From the NCBI GenBank assembly GCA_013398295.1, contig VZSF01007788.1, forward strand, positions 646,240 to 710,239: DNA of 64,000 nt. The letters run 5' to 3'. The first letter of the stretch is position 1. Every line of letters begins with the position of its first letter. This DNA is from Chionis minor. Taxonomy: Eukaryota; Chordata; Aves; Charadriiformes; Chionididae. The translations under genes were made by a program, and so were the position numbers. The notes beneath the pieces are model-generated. The model saw only the letters and a program-made list of their open reading frames with translations. It did no database searches and was not told where the DNA came from. Of the stretch, positions 11,394 to 25,000 are shown piece by piece.

Positions 11394-14300
11394 GTAGGCC
11401 TCCTCGACGACGAGGAGGTTTTAGGGCTCGGTGTGAAGGTGGGGGGGAACTTTGCCGCTGGGATGGGTGCGGCGGTTTTCTCCAGGGCCAGGGGTGGTGG
11501 GCTGTTGGTGGAGGCAGTGGTGTGTGGTGAGATTCCTGTGGAAAAATGGGATGCACTGCTTCCCGGGAAAGTGCCTTTGCTTTCCCCAGGGTGTCGTCTA
11601 AGTGTCATGTTGGAGAGGGGAGACGCCTACCTCAGGTATTCTCTGCTTTTTCTTGGTAAAGCTGGGTGCCTACTGGGTGCATACCCTGGTAGCATGGCTA
11701 GTCCAAGAAAGAATTTGGTTTTTTTTTTTTCCCTTGTCATATTTCAACTTGCGTTACCTGTTTGTGTGTTTTTTATTATGCCAGAGTTTTTACTGAGGCA
11801 GCTGTTCTTAGCACCTCAAGACAGTTTTAGATAACTTTTTCTTGAAAATAGCCCTTAGTTACAAGTGGTATTCAATGCACTTATTAGCATCTCGTGGTAC
11901 ATAATGTAACTGTTCTGAAGAGTGGGAAGTCTGGCACCAAAAAGTTAGGAAATGAAAGAATAAAAGTTGTATGAATGATGTTAATTCTGTCCTACAGGTG
12001 TATCCAGTCTGGGATAGTCTTAATTGGCTAACGAGGTGCTGTGTTATTAACTAAAATTGATCATTGTTTTTCGGTCTTTCAGCATTCAGTATAGGATCCA
12101 GACTTATTTTATATTGTACAGCAAAACCCTGGTAGACTTTGCACAGAAATACTCATTTCCTTAATTATGTTTTCATTGGTGTTTGTTGCGTTATCTGTGT
12201 GCCTCAAAACTGTTAGCGTACATTTTGTTACTCCCTTGGTGGTATTGGAATGTATTATCATCCCGTTTCCTGTTGGAAAAAAATTGATGAAAAGGTAAAA
12301 CAACTTACGAAGGTCACGTGTAAATTGGAGGCAGTTCCGAATCTGAACCGGGAACCCCTGACTCTTGGTCCCTGTGTTCATTCTTCCTCATTCTTCCCAG
12401 TCATGTCTCATTATTCACAGAAACACTGTGTGTTTACTGCTCCTGTTTTCTTCGTGTGCATTTGGAAAGCTCAGAAACACTGACATCAAACTAGTGACTG
12501 CAAAGCTGAGCTCTCAATAAAGGGGAAACGGAAGATGTGCAGCCAAATGCCAGAGGTTTGACTTGCTTGCAGCAGGGAGCTCAGCTTTATCTTCACGACT
12601 CTTCTATTAGGATGATATTTTAACCTCATTTGGTGAATGAGGATCAAGAAAGAGAGATCTGAAAGCCTGACTCTCCAAAGGTGACGCAATACTTTGGTTT
12701 ACTGTTCTGGTTCACCATTTTGAATGACTACTTCAGATGTCAAGACTGGTGTTTTTCTTTCAGGGTACCTGGTATTTTGTATCACTTTATAACATCAAAG
12801 TAACCATATTAAATAATTAATTATCAAATGCAGCATTCTAATGACATTAACATTGCAAGCCATCTTTACCAACTACTGTCATTATACCGATGAAAAACAC
12901 TAGAGAAGCAAGGCAAAATGACTTTCCCAGCTGTTGTGTAATGAGTTAGTTGTAGATAAAATATCAGAACTCAGGACTGGTTTGCTTTCTACCCAAGGCT
13001 GGTTGTAAAATGGATATATTTATTTTATTAGTAGCTAGCCTTTGATAGAGAGGATTTTCTATCTAGACTTGACTTGCAGTATTGCAAGCTTCTTTAAAGA
13101 AAAAGGCAGCATGCATGAGCAAAAATACATTTAATAGCATTTCTAAATATGCATGTACTGTCCCAGTTACTAGTCAAACAGGTATTTCTAGATGTGTATG
13201 GTCAGTTGTTTTCTGATAATCACTGACATTTGCTTAGTGATCATTTTATATAAATGACAGTATCCAATTGTGCAGGACCTGGGGACATCCAGTTTAAAGT
13301 TTGGCTTTTGGTGAATAAAGGCAGTCAAATCCTGAGTATCCATGTGAAATTGCTGGAGTAATTGCTGAGCAAATATGTAAGAGCATCAAAGAGGGATGGC
13401 CAGTTTCCCAGCTGCTTGCAGCCAGTTCCACGCATTGGCAGAGAAACAAGTGCAGGTTCAGCCAGCAGTGAATATGCTAGCTTTCTACTCTGTCATCATT
13501 TGTCTCTGTCATTTTTTGATGCATTGCTCTGTGCAAGCCTTATCCACCTGAGACCACTCTGTGCATAGACTCCTCTCTTGCAGTCTTACCACAGCACCAA
13601 ATCTTTTTTTTCCACAGTGAAGAGAGGTCTGTTTTCTCCTAGTGGGATACCAGCTGTGAGATATCGAAGTTCTTTGGGTGGATTGCCCAAGGCCTAGTCT
13701 AGCTCAAATCTGAAAACTGTTTAGGATGCTTGGTGGGTGACAGACTTGTTACTTCTCAGTACTTTGTAGGAAGCCCTAGCCTACGTGAACATCTTCATGT
13801 GAATTTCATTAAACGTGCCATACCTAATAAAGATGAAACATCCATAACGCATGATCCTTGATGACATCTGTTTTCCCTTGAGACAGGAGGCACTGACAGG
13901 ATAACTTGTTAATGGCTGTGCCATGGTTGAGTTACCACTCCTCTCTACACTCATGAACATAAATATCATCACTGAGATCTTCAATCCTGTGCTCTTTATT
14001 TATATAATGTGCATTTCTTTGCCTCCAACTGTTTCTGAGACAGTGTTTACAAGACAGATGTTCTGTGAGGTGAATATTCTAGCCAGTGAATATACACAAA
14101 TAATACTTGATTTTTGTTGAGAATCAGGGATCACTTGAATTTTTCATAACCTTAACAACTTTTAAACTCCTTCACTTTTAGAGAAAACATGTGTCAGATC
14201 ATGATTTGATTCAAAATCTAAGGGGAGTAATGGTGGAGTTTTAAAGCAGATTCAGCAATAACATCATAATATGAATAATTAATATTACTACTAATAATAA

Positions 14301-17300
14301 TGTATTTAGTAATTTGAGTGTCAAAGAAGCCAGTACTGCAAAAGCTGCTGTCATGTGGTTACAGTCTTATTCTGAAATGAAGTTCCTATTTTTTAGTATT
14401 GATGAAACATTTTGATATTTCTGCAAAGAGAAACAAAAATATAATATTCAGATATTGTAAAGCTGAAATCTGGCTTCTTAAAATGTAGAAATGGAAATCT
14501 TCACCATGGATAAAGAAGTTATTCTGATGTGTACTCCAGATGCAACATTTTCAGGCAAGTCTATTGGCTAGAAACTAGAATTTCATATTTTAAAAAGGTA
14601 TTGTATGAGGAAAAGAAAAAATGGGATCCATTAAGATCTGAAACTCAAGTACCTTATAGTTAATACAAAGCTGTAATTTGTCTTCAGAAGTGCTAGGCTG
14701 CTGATTCAGATCCAGAAGTTGATCCTAACAAGATGTTTTCCTTATGCTAATCCAATCCGATCTCCCTTCTGTTGCACAGGGTGATTACTGAAGTTTGTAT
14801 ACAAGCGATTGACCACCCACATCTGAAAAATTTTATCACTGATTCCACATTAGAGGTGAAAGAGCAAGGAGCAATCTTGGTTTCTGAAAAGAACATTTGT
14901 GTCCAGGGACTCGAGAACCACAGTGTCACTGTTTTCTTGTTTGTATATCTCTTGAAGCTGGTCTTTGAGCATTTGGTTAGCTTATATACTCCTTTATTTG
15001 CTTGTAGATAGTAAAGAATGTTCTAACTCCTCTACATAACTCCTTTCGTAAGCATGAGTGCCCCAATACAAACGGCAGCAGTAGCTTGTGATACAGTTAC
15101 ATCTTCCTGGGAGGTCTAGTCGTTTCTGGCTGTCGTTAAAAAAATGAAGTTGCTGCAACCTTTTGTATAAATTAAAATGAGACTATTACAATGTGATCTG
15201 TGATAAACAGCTGGATTTTGTTAAACAAAAGTAGTAATAAGTTCAGAATGGTATTTTAAATATCTAGGCATTTCACAACTGCAGTGAAGATAAGGAGAGA
15301 GTCACAAATACCAAGATTGAAATTTTAAACTGAGATCTATTTCATGTGATAATATTGGTGATTATTTAGCATTCATTAGCTCCCTGCAGAGTAGGAAAGC
15401 AAGGCTTTGTATTAAGCCACAGAATATGATTTATGCTATTGCAGGCTTGGCAGCTGAAGGAAACTGGTCTTAAGCAGTTGCATAATTACTTTGTTTTTCA
15501 ATATTTCTCTTGGTCTTTGCGTACAGTTAAATAAGTTAAGGCTTACACGTTTGACATTGAGGTGGCTCAAGCAGAGGTATAGCTGAGTTCGGAAAGCACC
15601 CTTTTGCAGATCACATGTTTAACAGCTCTAAGTGGCGTTAAACTTTATACAGGTATTTATAAATAGCTACAGTTTGTGGCTATGGTTCACTGCTACTTGT
15701 GAGCTTAGGGGTGATGAGCCGTCATTTTTATTATATGACCAATTGCCAACTGATGACTCTTTTTATTGCCAAATATTAAATACTATTTACAACAGTAAGT
15801 ATAATTCATTTTAGCAGTATCTTGAAATCACTTTTATGGTAAGTGAAAACTGACAGGATATCTGTAGGAAGTATAGTTACTGCCGCAGTATAGCCTGCCT
15901 GGAGTATCAGCATTCGGTGATACTTGGTTACTACTTCCATCAGTAGTTTTACTAGTGTACTGTCTGAGCATTGATTCAGAGCATTCAAACCTTGAAGTAC
16001 ACAGTAACGTATGCTGCGATTACAAAAGGAAAGCAAATTTCCTTCCTTCCTTTTTGATCATGAAGACAGTATCAGTGTACTTCAAAAATATAGGTAAATG
16101 ACAGATGTTATTAAAAAAGATGCCAAGATTTTTCAAAAGCATGTAGAGCCAGGTAGCTCCCATTATTTTTAGGAGATGAGCTTTTGTGGAAATTTGGGAC
16201 AGAGAGTTCACAGATGGAATTTCTGAAATGGTCACTTGGGTTTTATTTGAGGCTGTTTATTTACCTTCCTTGAGATACCTGGGATTTCTCTTCAAAATGC
16301 TTAGGCGTCGCTATTATGCTTTACCACAGGTGGAATTGTGAGTACTCGGTCTTGTTGAAATAAAGTCTTGGGTGGGTAATGCAGATACTGAAAATATGCA
16401 GATCTGCAGTAAACCTAAATGTTAACTGATCAGCTGCCTGAGAACTTTCAGGGCAATATCTTTCAACCTGTGGGGAAACAAAACATTAAAAGGATAAAAA
16501 AAATTATTCATTTCTGTATTTATTATGACTTGCTTCTGCTACCTGTTTATAAAACTGACTTAGAGTGGTATCTCTCTTATTTATATGTAAAATGCTAGAA
16601 AACTATTGTTCAAGGCACATGTGGAAGATACATTTGGGTCTTCTGTCAGATCAGACTCAAAATTGTTGTGAGTACACTTAATTACAGGTCCCACACTGTT
16701 TTAAGCAAATAAAATGTAATTCTGGCAAGGGCAGAAAGAGTAAAATACTCAGGGTGCTGTAATCGTGTGGAAAAAGTGAAGGGTAAGTCTTCAGACAGCA
16801 ATTCTTTGCTGTGCAGATAGACCCAAAACTAAATCCGGAGAAAGAATATGATAGCCCTAGCAATAAGATTTCCTTTGCGTGGGATGCTACACAGAAGGAT
16901 TTTGTTCTTCTCAGTATTTATGGTAGTTCGTTGAAACTTCTTATGTTATCTTGGTGTTGAATAACTTGCTTCAAGACTATGGTAATATTTAAAAAAAAGA
17001 AGAATGATAAGTGATATGTCCTAAATTAAACAGCTGGTCCAAGAATCACATAGAAAACTGGAATGATGCTCAAGGTAAGTACCTTAATGATACAAACCCA
17101 AGACCCTTATTTTTCTAAGTAAAAAAAATTACGATGAAGATATCTTAATAGTAGTAATAGTAAAAAAGTAGTGTTTCCTATTAACTGAAAAAAATAATTC
17201 AAAGCCTATTCAACTTTCTGCAGTCTTTTTTGAGCATCTGTGCAGAATTTGGACACAGTGGTGATTTTTAATGTGCAGTGCAGGGCTTAGTTTTCCTGTC

Positions 17301-20300
17301 CAGAGAAGCTCTTGGAGGCTGCTGAGATGAGAAATGAGATGGTTTTACAAGCATGTGTTCCGCCTTCCCATTGGTCAATGCAGTGGCATGTCCACAAAAC
17401 AGATCTTTAGAGTGGTGGGCTTTTCTTGGAAATTCTCTCTCTGGCATATCCAGCTTTCTTAATGTACTAACCTATAGTTTTATTTCTACGACTGAAATCT
17501 ACGTTTCTATCAAGCATAGATTCATACTGCAATATTTCATTGTTATTGTTGGCAAATGTAACACTAACATTGGGAAATTAAAAACAAGAGCAAGCAAAAG
17601 AAAATAGGTGAAAAACTGGTAAAACTTCATTGGGATCTGTTGGCATTTGAGGTATTTCCTTTGCATGTGGTGTGACGTGCATGTGTTTGCATAAAAGCGT
17701 GTATGTATGCACCTAAGGATGTTCTTTAGAAGAGGGGAATGGGGATTTTCGTGACTTGCTTCTGTTTAAGAACTAAGGACAGCTTGTGTAAGACTATGAA
17801 GCTGAAATGCAGTAGCTTTGTCAAGTTCCATGTTTTTTCCCTCTGTACCTACTGATAATCTTACTTCAAGTGAGTTGCTGAATCTTGTAGGTTTTAATAG
17901 CTGAACAAAAAACCTGCAAATGTCTGCCCCCTTATCCACTAGAATGTTTTAGTCGATGTCTCTATTTCTTAATTCCTTCACCTTATCAGAAAACTTTTCA
18001 TCTTACGCTTCTCAAGTCTGTAGCTCCTGCACACGTTTCTTGTTCTTCTCTGCCCTTGTGAAATACGCTTTAGCAGTTTCCTGATTTTGCACATGAGTTT
18101 GGGGTAAAGAATTTGGAAGGAAAGAAGACACTGCATTCTTACACGGTTCTCCATTTTACTCTATTTAGCAAAACCTCTTAAAACCTCAAGGAAAACATCC
18201 ATCTCATCAACCAAGTGACTTTTATGGCTTTGTCTGGTCTTTCTGCTGAGTTGTACTGCAGCTTCTGTTCAGCTCGTGTTCTTGTGTTTCCTTTCTATGG
18301 AAACCAACATCAGAGGTGGGAAGGAAGAGAGGATTTCATGGATGCCCAGTTTTTGCCTTGGCACCAAGTTAAGGTGCAAGTGAATAGGAACTAATACCTT
18401 ATCCTAGATCCCCTACTCTAGACGTACTGTATTAACCAGATAAAAGACTCTTCTTACAAGAAATAAAGATAATGTCAGACTAAATGATAAACAACACTGC
18501 CACCCCCCCAACCTGACTGAGATCCTGTCAAAGGCTCTCTAATGCGTTCAAGTCTTTGTGTGAGAATACATATACCTTATATCCAAGCCTTAATGTAACT
18601 TATCCTCCAAGTTTCTCAGTGTTGGGGATGTGCTTGTGTTTTGTCTCTTGAACAAAGCAAGCTATTTGACTGTCAAAATGTAATCGATATTTTCAGTGGC
18701 GATTTATCATTATACTTACTTCCAAATAAAAAAACCAACCCTGAATATTACCTTTTTTAGTTGTTCTCTGTGGCACAGGGGGAATGTTAACTCATGAAGA
18801 ATAAACAATTCAAGTTTGTGTGCTGTAGTCAATAAAAAGTGGTGGGGTTTTGTTTTTTTTCTTTTTAATACTACATTAGAGGCACAATTGAAATAGTAAG
18901 CATTATTTATTTTCTAATGGAAAATACGAAAAATTCTAGAAGCTTTTGAAAAAACAGAAAAATATATGCAATGGCATTTACGAATTGAGCTTTTAAGAAA
19001 TTGAATAATATATATGTTAAACATATTTTCATATAGTGCACCCTTCTATTACCATTTTCATTTGTTCATGAAACATGTACAGTTCAAATAGCTGAAAGGA
19101 AAAAATAGAGTATGCCTGGAATGAATTGAACAAGAACAATTTAGAGCTATTTGAGGACTGAAAATAAAGGCCCCCATCTTAAGTAATGTTAGCGTCATCT
19201 GTAAAAATAAAGGGCTAAATACAGTACAAGCTTCAAAGCAGTTTAATGCTAATGTGATAGTGGGCACTAAATGAAAACAAGCAGTACTTTTATCAGAAGC
19301 TACAAGTGTGGTGTTCCTCTGATTTATTAGGATTTATGTGATTGAAAAGACTTGGGCACTTGCTCTTTGTTAAACTATAATATACATGACTGACAGAAAT
19401 AGATTTTTTTAATTAGCAAACCCATAAAACAGCAAAACACCTTTTGACTTTCATTAGCTTCATTTTAAAAATATGAAATAACAGTGGGAAACTGCTAGAA
19501 ATGCAGTATTCAGTACAAAATCCTTCATCGTGTAGTGACTTCTCTAAGGTTTTGTTACTAAGATTTTTTTTGAAGTGTTTGCAATAGCATTCACATAATT
19601 CTGAGTGATAAGCGTGTAAGGCAAGCCAGGCGTGTGTGCTTGAGCATACCTATGAAAAATCCTGAGAAGGTGGCCAGAGTAGTTAACAGTGTACAAGCAG
19701 ACTGCGTCTACCTAGAACAACTTCTTCCTAATATAAGCTCAGTTTAGCTGAGCATTTAAAGAAAAGCTGGCTCACTCAGATCCAGCAGGTTTACAACTTT
19801 GGAGCTGACTTTAAAAAAAAAAAAACCAAAACCACAAGACTATTTGATCATCATTTCTCAAATGCCTTTTGTTTGCTCAAGGGAACTGAAGTAAACAATA
19901 GGTGTGATTTATGAGTCTCAATTTGTGTTTACTTCAAAGCAAGTTGATTAGGCCTTTAAGTAAACCCAATAGACCACACAGCATCTTTGTGTCTAAATGA
20001 TTTTTAGCTATGTCCAGAAATTAATTTCTAGCAGCTTAATCTTACTTTCAATATCTAAAGATAATTTACATTTCAAATTTATATGAATCTTTTAAATAGT
20101 TTTTTTAAAAGGTAGTGGTACATTACCACAAAATGCAATAAAGATTGAATGAAATAATAGAAGAAGTCTTGATTGGAAAGGATGTTCAATATTACCTAGA
20201 AAATCTAATAAAATGCAGAAAACTCAATATATTTTTTTCCCCTCAACACTCTCCCCCCCTCCACTGAATGTCAGCTTCCAGAGCATTTCACTGAGTCTCC

Positions 20301-23300
20301 AGTTTCTGTAGACTTCCTCCCTGTAAAAATGTAAGGCCAATTCCCCAGCTAGTGTGTGTCAGAATAGCTCTGTTTAATCAAGGAGGCCTTGTTGCTGCAC
20401 ACTACCAGAGGAAATTTTGGCAGTGTTTTTAATCAAAACTTTTTAAGCTTTTCATACTTGCATTCTGATTTTGTAACACCATAATCTTATCAGAATTTCC
20501 AAATTTCTTTCTGTCCCTTATCAATTTTGTTCCCTGTTCAAAATTAACCATTTTAGAGGAGGCCAGCCTTGAATGCGTGTAACGGAGTCTGTAATGACTG
20601 AATTGGAGAAAAGATATTTTCTGTCAAAGTTTAAGGGAGGTCTACATTTATCAGTTGGGAAACAGAAGTATTTTCTGCTTACAGGGTACACTCAGGACAG
20701 TTTCATTTTAATTTTCTTGTAGCGCTCTTACCAGGCTATTGTCAGTTGGTTTTCTATGAGTTTAAGAACAGCTCTATTTCACTGGCAAACTTGCAGCTCA
20801 TATTTCACCACTGAAGTTTATAGAATTCATTAAAATGGCAATCCATACTCCTGTATTTTAGCTTGCAAGTAGATAGTGTATACCATAAATTTTGTACTCC
20901 CTCCTGCTGTTAAGTCCATACCGTTCATTGTGGGTGACATGTATAATAATCATTATTATTCATTTTGTACACCACCCCTGCTTTAAAACATGTCTTAAAT
21001 AACATCATAAAAAGGCAGAACTATCCTTCGAAGCTGTGACAGCTCATTCATTGGATTTAATGTTTTGGAGACTTCTGTGAAAAGCTAGTCCTTTTTACCA
21101 GAAATGAAGGGTTGAACATAACCTGTATTTAAGATATTCTAAAAGTTAATTATATGATTTTATTTCTCTCACCACAATTAGGTCACACACAAGCATTGTA
21201 AAATTTCAATTGCCAAAATGTACATACTGTCTCCAAAACAGTCTGTTTTGCTTAATACACTAAAAAGAGCAAAGTTTCAACACTAATCGGGGTGGGGAAG
21301 CTTGCCTGAAACATTCCAGTACTGGATAGTTAAGAATCTAAGTTTTTATTGAAGCAGTAGGAGCCTTTAGAGGAGTGTTTCCAAACTTAAATGCCTCTCT
21401 TTTTATAGGTTTATATTTCTTACTGGAAAATCAGATTAATGAAAAGTTTCACAAGAAGTTTAAGCAACTATCATTTCTTGAAAATGACTCTTGAACATGT
21501 TATTTTCTTTCTGGATGTTTCCATTCTTAGTATATTATCAAAGTCTTGTTCGCTGATTTTTAATGTCATAACAAGCATTTAGTTTAATAAGTGTTTTATT
21601 TTGCTGTAGTCCAAATTAGCCAATCCAGGTGCCTCTAAGTACATTAAATGCTACAGGGCCATGCGGCATTGCAGTCTGTACCAGCTGTGAATTCAGTGAA
21701 AGCAGCTGTGTTCAGAAGCATTGCTTGAGCAACCTGCTTTGGCACAAGTGTGCAAGAGTGAGTGGGAGTTCAGATGCACACTTTATTTTACTACAGTTTA
21801 GGATTGCGTGGCCATGGCCAAGTCAGCGAGCCCTCTCACAACTTGGTGTCCTATGTGCTGTAAGGCTACTTCCACGCTGGTAAATAGTGCTCCCTATGGA
21901 AGGGGGTTTGTAGAGGCCAGTAGTAGGTGCTAAGGACCTGAGCGCCATGCAGGAAACACTGAAGGGGGGTTATTTTGGACTAGCTCTCATCTGGTCCTGT
22001 GGCATTAGCAGGCGGTGCACATTAGGTGTGATTCTGAAGCACGTGTTCTGCTTTACTTCCGTCTGAAAGGTATGCAGTTTGTGTGCTCCGGGGCCAGTCA
22101 GTGAGGTGAAGCAAAGCCTGGTAAGTGAGGACAATCAGATGATTTGTTTTAAAACTTGTGATCTTAACTGAATATTAATGTTGACTCACTGTAAGCCATA
22201 GCTGTTGCTGCAAGTGGCAGTCTTCCCCTTCCCCATTAACTTCAGAGGCTTGGATTTATCCCATGTCTCATTTTCACTTTTGTTGACAGAAGTGTTTAGG
22301 CAACTGCAAGGCAAAACAGGTTGGCGAGTTGATTGAAGTGGCAAATAAAAAAATAAGTTGCCAGGCTGGGTATAGGCAACTGTATAGTAAACATATGTAG
22401 GACTGCCCCTTCTGGTAGCAGTGAGGGTTTTTCGGTTCTATGGTATTTTTGCAGTTATACCAGTAATCTGCAATAAATGAAAGATGGAGCATGGGTGGTA
22501 TAAACTTCAGAGGATGAAACACATGGCTGCACATTGTATTTCATATCTATACCAAACATACCACCAGTTATTGCTGACCAGCTGGCATGCGGTAGCATGT
22601 TTAACTGTGGTATCTTGAGAAGTCTTAGATTAGACACTAATAAAATACATGTACGTCACCACCTTGGTGATAGACCTACGACAGCATCAGCCTATTTTCT
22701 TTCAAGGTTCTTTTCCTGGTTACTCAAGAGGAAAGTAAAATTTTGGTTACATAGATTTGGTCAAACAATGAAGAACTTGATCGTGTAGAAAGCAGGATGC
22801 TTCATAATTCCTTGAGCATGTCCTTTCCCCCTCAAGTTTCTGAATTTTACTATATTTGAACTACACAGGGTCTCTGACTGCAGTGAGATACCATTTAATT
22901 TGCTCTCGGAAATGGTTCAAGAAGGATTTGGTTTTGCTTTCTATTCTGTACCTTTCTAACTAGAAATGGAAGATAGTGTGCCTGAAAACCTAAAAGTACT
23001 GGTGAGATGGTTTTCTTCCAGTTTGCATAATTATGTAGACGTAGTTTTCCTGTTTCAGTAAAACAGTGGGAACATATGGCAATGACAGTAAAGTATGGTA
23101 GGTAGGTATCTATGGTACAGTAAATCTGTTTGCAAGAACCTGAACATAGAGAACTTCCAATTGGTTCATTTCCAGGAAGCAACCCATTTGGTCAAAGGCA
23201 GTAGTAGTTATATTAAACAGTTCTGTGAAGGATAACCGCTAGAGGAAGATCCAAAATCGGTACCCAGGTAACACTCCAGTTTGGTCCTGTTTTAGGAATG

Positions 23301-23899
23301 GTGATAACTTGAAAATTTGTATTTTGCAGAGGGAAAAGATAACTGCATGTGTTAAACTGAAGAGATAACCTTGCTGGAAAAATGCCTTTTGAATCTGGGG
23401 TAACAAGAAAGGCTTCTATAGGTATATCAGTGACAAAAGGAAGCCTAGGGAAGATGTGGGCCCACTTGGGAAGGAAATGGGAGATGTAGTCACCCAGGAT
23501 ATGGACAAAGATGAGGTACTCAACAACTTTTTTGCCTCAGTCTTCACTGTTAAGGGATCTAGCCACGCTGCCCAAATTGCAGAAAGTAAAGGCAGGGACC
23601 GGGAGAATGAGAAGCAGAAGACCAGGTCTGAGACCAGCTGAGGAACCTGAAGGTGCACAAGTCCATGAGACCTGATGAGATGCATGCATAGGTCCTGAGG
23701 GAAGTGGCGGATGTAGTTGCCAAGCCACTATCCATCGTATTGGAGAAGTCATGACAGTGTGGTGAAGTTCCCAGTGCCTGGAAAAGGGGGAACATAACTC
23801 ACATTTTCAAAACGAAAATTTTCATTTTTAAAAAGGGAAAAAAGGAAGGCCCAGGGAAGTACAGGCCAGTCAGTCTCACCTCTGTCCCCCGGCAAGATC

Positions 23900-24682
23900 A
23901 TGGAGCAGATCCTCCTGGAGACTCTGCTAAGGCACATGGGCAATCAGGAGGTGATCAGTGACAGCCAACATGGCCTCACTAAGGACAAATCATGCCTGAC
24001 AAATTTGGTGGCCTTCTGCAAAGGGGTTACAGCTTTGGTGAATAAGGGGAGAGCAACAGCTGTCATCTACCTGGACTTGTGCAAAGCATTTGACACTGTC
24101 CCGCATGACAGCCTTGTCTCTACATTGGAGGGACATGGATTTGATGGATGGACAACTCAGTGGATAAGGAGCTGGCTGGATGGTCGCACTCAAAGAGTTG
24201 TGGTCAAGAGTTCGATGTCCAAGTGGCGAGCAGTGACGAGTGGTGCTCCTCAGAGGCTGGTACTGGGACCAGTGCTATTGAACATCTTTGTTGGCGACAT
24301 AGACAGTAGGACTGAGTGCACCCTCAGCAAGTTTGCCGACAACACCAGGCTGTGTGGAGCAGTCGACATGCTGGATGGAAGGGATGCCATCCAGAGAGAC
24401 CTGGACAGGCTGGAGAGGTGGGCCCGTGCCAACCTCATGAAGTTCAATGTGGGCAAGTGCAAGGTCCTGCACGTGAGTTGGGGCAATCCCATGCACAGAT
24501 ACAGGCTGGGTGGAGAATGGATTGAGAGCAGCCCTGAGGAGAGGGACTTGGGAGTGTTGGTGGATGAGAAGCTCAACATGAGCCAGCAATGTGGGCTCAC
24601 AGCCCAGAAAGCCAACCACATCATGGGCTGCATCAAAAGAAGCGTGGCCAGCAGGTTAAGGGAGGTGATTCTTCCCGTCTAG
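23900..24682 (+). pseudogene. CR1 ORF2 reverse transcriptase remnant
   Basis: An open frame of 260 codons covers the RT. It shows the [12 protein letters not shown] motif, [12 protein letters not shown], the C-box as F-A-D-N instead of F-A-D-D, and C-terminal [11 protein letters not shown]. The frame ends at a TAG where family members continue. The continuation lies in another piece at 24,749-25,000 (L-L-E-R-V-Q-R-S-A-T-K-M-I). With the altered catalytic pair and the stops it cannot encode an active enzyme. Confidence 0.9.
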
Positions 24683-24748
24683 TCTGCTGTCATGAGACCT
24701 CACTTGGAATGCTGCGTCTAGCTCTGAGGCCCTCAACATAAGAAGGAC

Positions 24749-25000
24749 ATGGACCTGTTGGAGCGGGTCCAGAGGAGCGCCACAAAAATGATCGGAGGCT
24801 TAGAGCACCTCTGCTATGAGGATGGGCTGAGAGAGTTGGGGTTGTTCAGCTTGGAGAAGAGAAGGCTCCGGGGAGACCTTATAGCAGCCTTTGAATACTT
24901 AAAGAGGTCCTACGAGAAAGCTGGAGAGGGACTTTTTACAAGGACATGTAGTGATACGACGAGGGGTCGTGGTTTTAAGCTGGAAGAGGGGAGATCCTGA
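24749..25000 (+). pseudogene. CR1 ORF2 C-terminal remnant
   Basis: This 83-codon frame continues the same CR1 ORF2 after two stops. It has the conserved C-terminal pattern E-R-V-Q-R-S-A-T-K-M-I-G-G-L-E-H, then [21 protein letters not shown], ending in the usual C-terminal region before the 3' UTR. Confidence 0.85.

Larger units (their letters stand above)
10790..11480 (+). promoter_or_regulatory. BANK1: CpG island / presumed BANK1 promoter
   Basis: The only CpG-dense, strongly GC-rich block in the window. It contains a GC box (GGGGCGGGGG, 11,005-11,014), many CGG/GCGG repeats and no obvious TATA box, which fits a dispersed CpG-island promoter. It surrounds the proposed first coding exon. The transcription start cannot be fixed from sequence alone; it probably lies between about 11,000 and 11,300. 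Long frames on both strands here result from the stop-poor GC-rich composition. Confidence 0.85.

Noticed and set aside
10996..11608. Two long minus-strand frames (186 and 190 codons) and plus-strand frames of 92 and 155 codons in the CpG island
   Set aside because: GC-rich DNA is poor in stops. The frames are Pro/Ala/Arg-rich without domains and overlap in several frames. Only the 61-bp BANK1 exon fits by phase.
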